Origin: Oscillospiraceae bacterium
Lineage (GTDB): Bacteria; Bacillota_A; Clostridia; Oscillospirales; Oscillospiraceae
Direction of reading: 5' to 3'
DNA length: 8,732 nt
Assembly: GCA_017411905.1 (NCBI GenBank)
Contig: JAFQPB010000014.1
Coordinates: forward strand, 1-8,732
The notes under the pieces are model-generated. The model had not been told where the DNA came from and did not search any database. It saw only the letters and a program-made list of their open reading frames with translations. The position numbers were made by a program, and so were the translations under genes. Shown here one piece after another: positions 6,170 through 8,732 of this stretch (within the stretch, counting starts at the first letter, position 1; every line of letters starts with the position of its first letter).

Positions 6170-7075
6170 ATGTCAAAACCAACAATTTACGCCCTCGGAT
6201 TTTTTGACGGGGTACATTTAGGACATCAGGCACTGCTATCTGCCTGCCGGGATTTGGCGGCAAAGCATAACTGCAATGCAGGTGTCATTACCTTTACAAA
6301 CCACCCGGACAGTTTGGTTTCCGGAGATACTCCCAAGCTCATCAATACGGTGGAGGATCGGCGGCTGTTGCTGCTCACCGGCGGGATGAACTATGTGGCA
6401 GAGCTGCCCTTTGACGAAGAGCTGATGCACACCCATTGGGCGGCTTTTTTAGGCAGTCTTGTGGAGCAGGGTGCTGCCGGTTTTGTCTGCGGCAGTGATT
6501 TTCGTTTTGGCGCGGGAGGCATCGGCACAGCCAAAAAGCTGGAAGCTTTTTGCAAGGCACGGGAAATACCGTATGCCATCGTGCCCCAGCAGGTGATAGA
6601 CGGCATCCGTGTCAGTTCTACCCACATCCGGGAGCTGATTACGCAGGGTGAAATGGAAAAAGGGGTTGCCTTTTTAGGCCATCCCCATCTGCTTTCCGGG
6701 GAAGTGATCCACGGCAGAGGGCTGGGGCATACCATTGGTATTCCCACCGCCAATATCCCCCTTCCGGAAAACGTGGTCTGCCCCAGGCTGGGTGTGTACG
6801 CCTGCATTGCTACAGTAGAGGGCAAGGAATACTTAGCGGTGACCAATGTAGGAACCCGCCCCACTGTGTCCGGGACACATATTACGGTGGAGCCGTGGCT
6901 TTTGGATTTTGAGGGCGATATTTACGGAAAGCGGCTCCACTTACTGTTTTATAAATTCCTCAGGCCGGAGCAGAAATTCCAGTCCTTAGGGGAATTACAG
7001 GCAGAAATTCAGAAAAATGCGTCCGAAACCCGGAAATTCTTTGAAAATTACTTTCCTACCGTTCCTACCAAATAG
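6170..7075 (+). CDS. ribF: Bifunctional riboflavin kinase/FAD synthetase RibF
   Basis: RibF phosphorylates riboflavin to FMN and then adenylylates FMN to FAD in the cytoplasm. The product has 301 residues; family members are about 305-320. The N-terminal adenylyltransferase has GFFDGVHLGH at 10-19 (first nucleotide-binding motif), GSDFRFGAGG in the middle, and SSTHIREL at 149-156 (usually SSTRIR). The riboflavin kinase domain begins about residue 175 with SGEVIHGRGLGHTIGIPTAN, whose PTAN at 192-195 binds nucleotide and metal. It continues with NVGTRPT and TVEPWLLDFEGDIYG, where E241 matches the catalytic glutamate; the usual histidine two places on (V-E-x-H) is Trp. A TTG at 6131 opens the same frame earlier, but ATG 6170 has AGGTG at 6160-6164 and gives a standard N-terminus. 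It lies 28 nt after truB. In Bacillus rpsO follows; here aspS does. Confidence 0.96.
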   Translation: MSKPTIYALGFFDGVHLGHQALLSACRDLAAKHNCNAGVITFTNHPDSLVSGDTPKLINTVEDRRLLLLTGGMNYVAELPFDEELMHTHWAAFLGSLVEQGAAGFVCGSDFRFGAGGIGTAKKLEAFCKAREIPYAIVPQQVIDGIRVSSTHIRELITQGEMEKGVAFLGHPHLLSGEVIHGRGLGHTIGIPTANIPLPENVVCPRLGVYACIATVEGKEYLAVTNVGTRPTVSGTHITVEPWLLDFEGDIYGKRLHLLFYKFLRPEQKFQSLGELQAEIQKNASETRKFFENYFPTVPTK

Positions 7076-7085
7076 TAAGAAGTGA

Positions 7086-7114
7086 TTGACTTTTTTATAG
7101 GTTTATGAGAAAAT
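7086..7114 (+). promoter_or_regulatory. Candidate promoter for aspS
   Basis: TTGACT at 7086-7091 (five of six to the -35 consensus) is followed after 17 bp by GAAAAT at 7109-7114 (four of six to the -10), with TG at 7106-7107 forming an extended -10. A better -10 hexamer, TACAAT at 7121-7126, has no good -35 at the right distance. The 74-nt spacer is AT-rich compared with the genes around it, which suits a promoter. No convincing terminator hairpin separates ribF from aspS, and the gap is too short for a T-box leader, so read-through from the upstream operon may also occur. Confidence 0.45.
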
Positions 7115-7136
7115 AAGCGATACAATATGAGAAAAT
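7104..7136 (+). repeat. Direct repeat TATGAGAAAAT in the aspS leader
   Basis: TATGAGAAAAT occurs exactly at 7104-7114 and again at 7126-7136, 22 bp apart start to start, about two helical turns. The first copy overlaps the candidate -10 region. The second lies directly before the aspS ribosome binding site GAGGGG (7137-7142). It may be a tandem duplication, a pair of binding sites, or chance in AT-rich DNA. Confidence 0.6.
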
Positions 7137-7149
7137 GAGGGGATATTTT

Positions 7150-8732
7150 ATGTTCCAATCCAGAACCCATACCTGTGGAGAGCTGCGGCTTTCTGATGCA
7201 GGAAAAACTGTTACGATTTCCGGTTGGCTGGAGAATGTCCGTGAGGTTGGCGCAAACTTTGCGTTTCTTGTTCTTCGTGACTTCTACGGTACCACGCAGG
7301 TGGTTATTGAGACCGGTGAGATGATGCAGATCATCAAAGGTATCCATAAGGAGAGCACCCTCTGCGTTACCGGCACTGTCCGTGAGCGTGAGAGCAAGAA
7401 TCCCAAGCAGGCCACCGGTGAGATCGAGGTCGTTCCTACCGATATTAAGGTCTTGGGTAAGTGTATCCACAACAGTCTTCCCTTTGAGATCAACAAATCC
7501 CGGGATGCAGACGAGAATGTGCGCCTTAAATACCGTTATCTTGACCTGCGCAATCCGGCAGTTAAGCAGAATATCATCCTGCGCTGTCAGGTGGTGGCCG
7601 AGCTGCGCCGGCTGATGACCGAGAAGGGCTTCTTGGAGATCACCACACCTATTCTGACTGCTTCCTCTCCCGAGGGCGCAAGAGACTATCTTGTTCCCGC
7701 CCGAAATCACCCCGGTAAGTTCTATGCCCTGCCTCAGGCACCTCAGCAGTTTAAGCAGCTACTGATGACCTCCGGCTTTGACCGCTATTTCCAGATCGCT
7801 CCCTGCTTCCGGGATGAGGATGCCCGTGCTGACCGTACCCCCGGTGAGTTTTATCAGATGGATATGGAGATGGCCTTTGCCTCTCAGGCAGATGTGCTGC
7901 AGACTTTGGAAGAAGTGATCCGTCCCGTATTCCAGAAATTCGGCAAGTACGAGCGTGTTTCCGCAGCCCCCTTCCGTCACATTCCCTTTAACGAGGCGAT
8001 GGAGCGTTACGGCTCCGATAAGCCCGATCTTCGTATCGATTTGGAGATCACTGATGTGACCGATGCGGTGGCAGGAAGTGAGTTTGGGCCTTTCCAAAAT
8101 GCGACTGTTAAGGCTGTGGCTGTGGATAACTTTAACGAGGGTCGCAAGTGGATCGATAAGCTTCTTAACGATGTAGAGGTACAGACCGGCAACAAGGCCT
8201 GCTGGGTCAAGGTGGACGAAAACGGCAGCCTTACCGGCGGCGTATCCAAGTTCCTTACGAAGCAGACCGCTGCGCTGACTGAGAAGCTAAATCTTAAGCC
8301 CGGCAGCTTCGTGTGTATGGCCGCAGGCAAGAAGACTGCTGCGCAGAAGACTGCAGGCGTCATTCGTACCATAATGGGTAAGCGCATCCCCGGTCACTTC
8401 GACGAGGAGCAGTACGCAATGTGCTGGATCGTGGACTTCCCTATGTACGAAATGGGCGAGGAATCCGGTCAGCTGGAATTCTGTCACAATCCGTTCTCTA
8501 TGCCCCAGGGCGGTATGGACGCACTGCTGGCAGCCGAGGGCGATACCGACAAGCTGCTTGCCATCAATGCTGACCAGTACGACCTTGTTATCAACGGCTA
8601 TGAGTCCGCTTCCGGTGCAGTCCGTAACCACGATCCTGAGATCATGGTCAAGGCCTTCCAGATGGTCGGCTTGGGCGAAGAGGATGTGAAGGCCAAATTC
8701 CCGGCAATGTACAACGCCTTTACCTACGGCGC
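7150..8732 (+). CDS. aspS: Aspartate-tRNA ligase, partial (3' end outside window)
   Basis: AspRS joins aspartate to tRNA-Asp using ATP; it is a class IIb synthetase. The frame is open from ATG 7150 to the window edge, giving 527 full codons. Bacterial AspRS has about 590 residues, so roughly the last 60, including motif 3, lie outside. Domains: an N-terminal OB-fold anticodon-binding domain at about 1-110; motif 1 FLEITTPILTASSPEGARDY from 161; the aspartate-binding loop QAPQQFKQ at 196-203; motif 2 with FRDEDARADR at 220-229; and the bacterial GAD insertion at about 300-400, after RYGSDKPDLR at 286. Motif 2 continues as TPGEFYQMDMEMAF, one residue longer than the QPEFTQ form of E. coli and Bacillus. 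The anticodon domain reads WLENVREVGANFAFLVLRD, unlike the common W-V-x-R-R-R-D-x-G-G. The start has GAGGGG at 7137-7142. Whether it also charges tRNA-Asn is uncertain. Confidence 0.97.
   Translation, partial: MFQSRTHTCGELRLSDAGKTVTISGWLENVREVGANFAFLVLRDFYGTTQVVIETGEMMQIIKGIHKESTLCVTGTVRERESKNPKQATGEIEVVPTDIKVLGKCIHNSLPFEINKSRDADENVRLKYRYLDLRNPAVKQNIILRCQVVAELRRLMTEKGFLEITTPILTASSPEGARDYLVPARNHPGKFYALPQAPQQFKQLLMTSGFDRYFQIAPCFRDEDARADRTPGEFYQMDMEMAFASQADVLQTLEEVIRPVFQKFGKYERVSAAPFRHIPFNEAMERYGSDKPDLRIDLEITDVTDAVAGSEFGPFQNATVKAVAVDNFNEGRKWIDKLLNDVEVQTGNKACWVKVDENGSLTGGVSKFLTKQTAALTEKLNLKPGSFVCMAAGKKTAAQKTAGVIRTIMGKRIPGHFDEEQYAMCWIVDFPMYEMGEESGQLEFCHNPFSMPQGGMDALLAAEGDTDKLLAINADQYDLVINGYESASGAVRNHDPEIMVKAFQMVGLGEEDVKAKFPAMYNAFTYG

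Noticed and set aside
7076..7149. T-box or other riboswitch before aspS, or a terminator after ribF
   Set aside because: The spacer is only 74 nt, far below T-box size. The T6 run at 7091-7096 has no convincing GC-rich stem before it.

Overview
The window is a run of nine co-directional plus-strand housekeeping genes. It is the conserved bacterial rimP-nusA-ylxR-ylxQ-infB-rbfA-truB-ribF cluster followed by aspS, which is cut by the right edge. The organism is most likely a Firmicute of class Clostridia, probably a gut-type Oscillospirales/Ruminococcaceae relative. The evidence is a short NusA of 369 residues without C-terminal AR repeats, the presence of ylxR and ylxQ between nusA and infB, strong AGGAGG-type ribosome binding sites, and a G+C-balanced codon usage rich in GCC, CCC and AAG. 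The genus cannot be fixed from this sequence.

Layout: positions 1-76 hold a perfect GC-rich palindrome followed by T4, then the rimP ribosome binding site. rimP (77-529), nusA (579-1688), ylxR (1719-1991), ylxQ (TTG start, 1984-2412) and infB (2434-4782) are closely packed. A 12-bp perfect hairpin separates infB from rbfA (4849-5220). An imperfect palindrome separates rbfA from truB (5281-6141), and an AT-rich dyad overlaps the truB stop before ribF (6170-7075). A 74-nt AT-rich spacer with a plausible promoter and an 11-nt direct repeat precedes aspS (7150 to beyond 8732). No stretch longer than about 80 nt lacks a gene, and I see no convincing minus-strand gene, RNA gene, mobile element or CRISPR array.

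How the genes work together: RimP and RbfA mature the 30S subunit, and IF2 assembles the initiation complex on it. NusA controls RNA polymerase pausing and termination. TruB makes the T-loop pseudouridine of tRNA. YlxR and YlxQ are small RNA-binding proteins. RibF makes FMN and FAD, and AspRS charges tRNA. The genes ylxP (between infB and rbfA in Bacillus), nrnA (between rbfA and truB in many Clostridia) and rpsO-pnp (after ribF in Bacillus) are missing from their usual places. The first two junctions carry palindromes instead.

I do not see a previously undescribed system here. What deserves a second look is small: the intercistronic palindromes, the repeated motif in the aspS leader, the four-cysteine YlxR, the basic tail on YlxQ, and the variant AspRS sequence.
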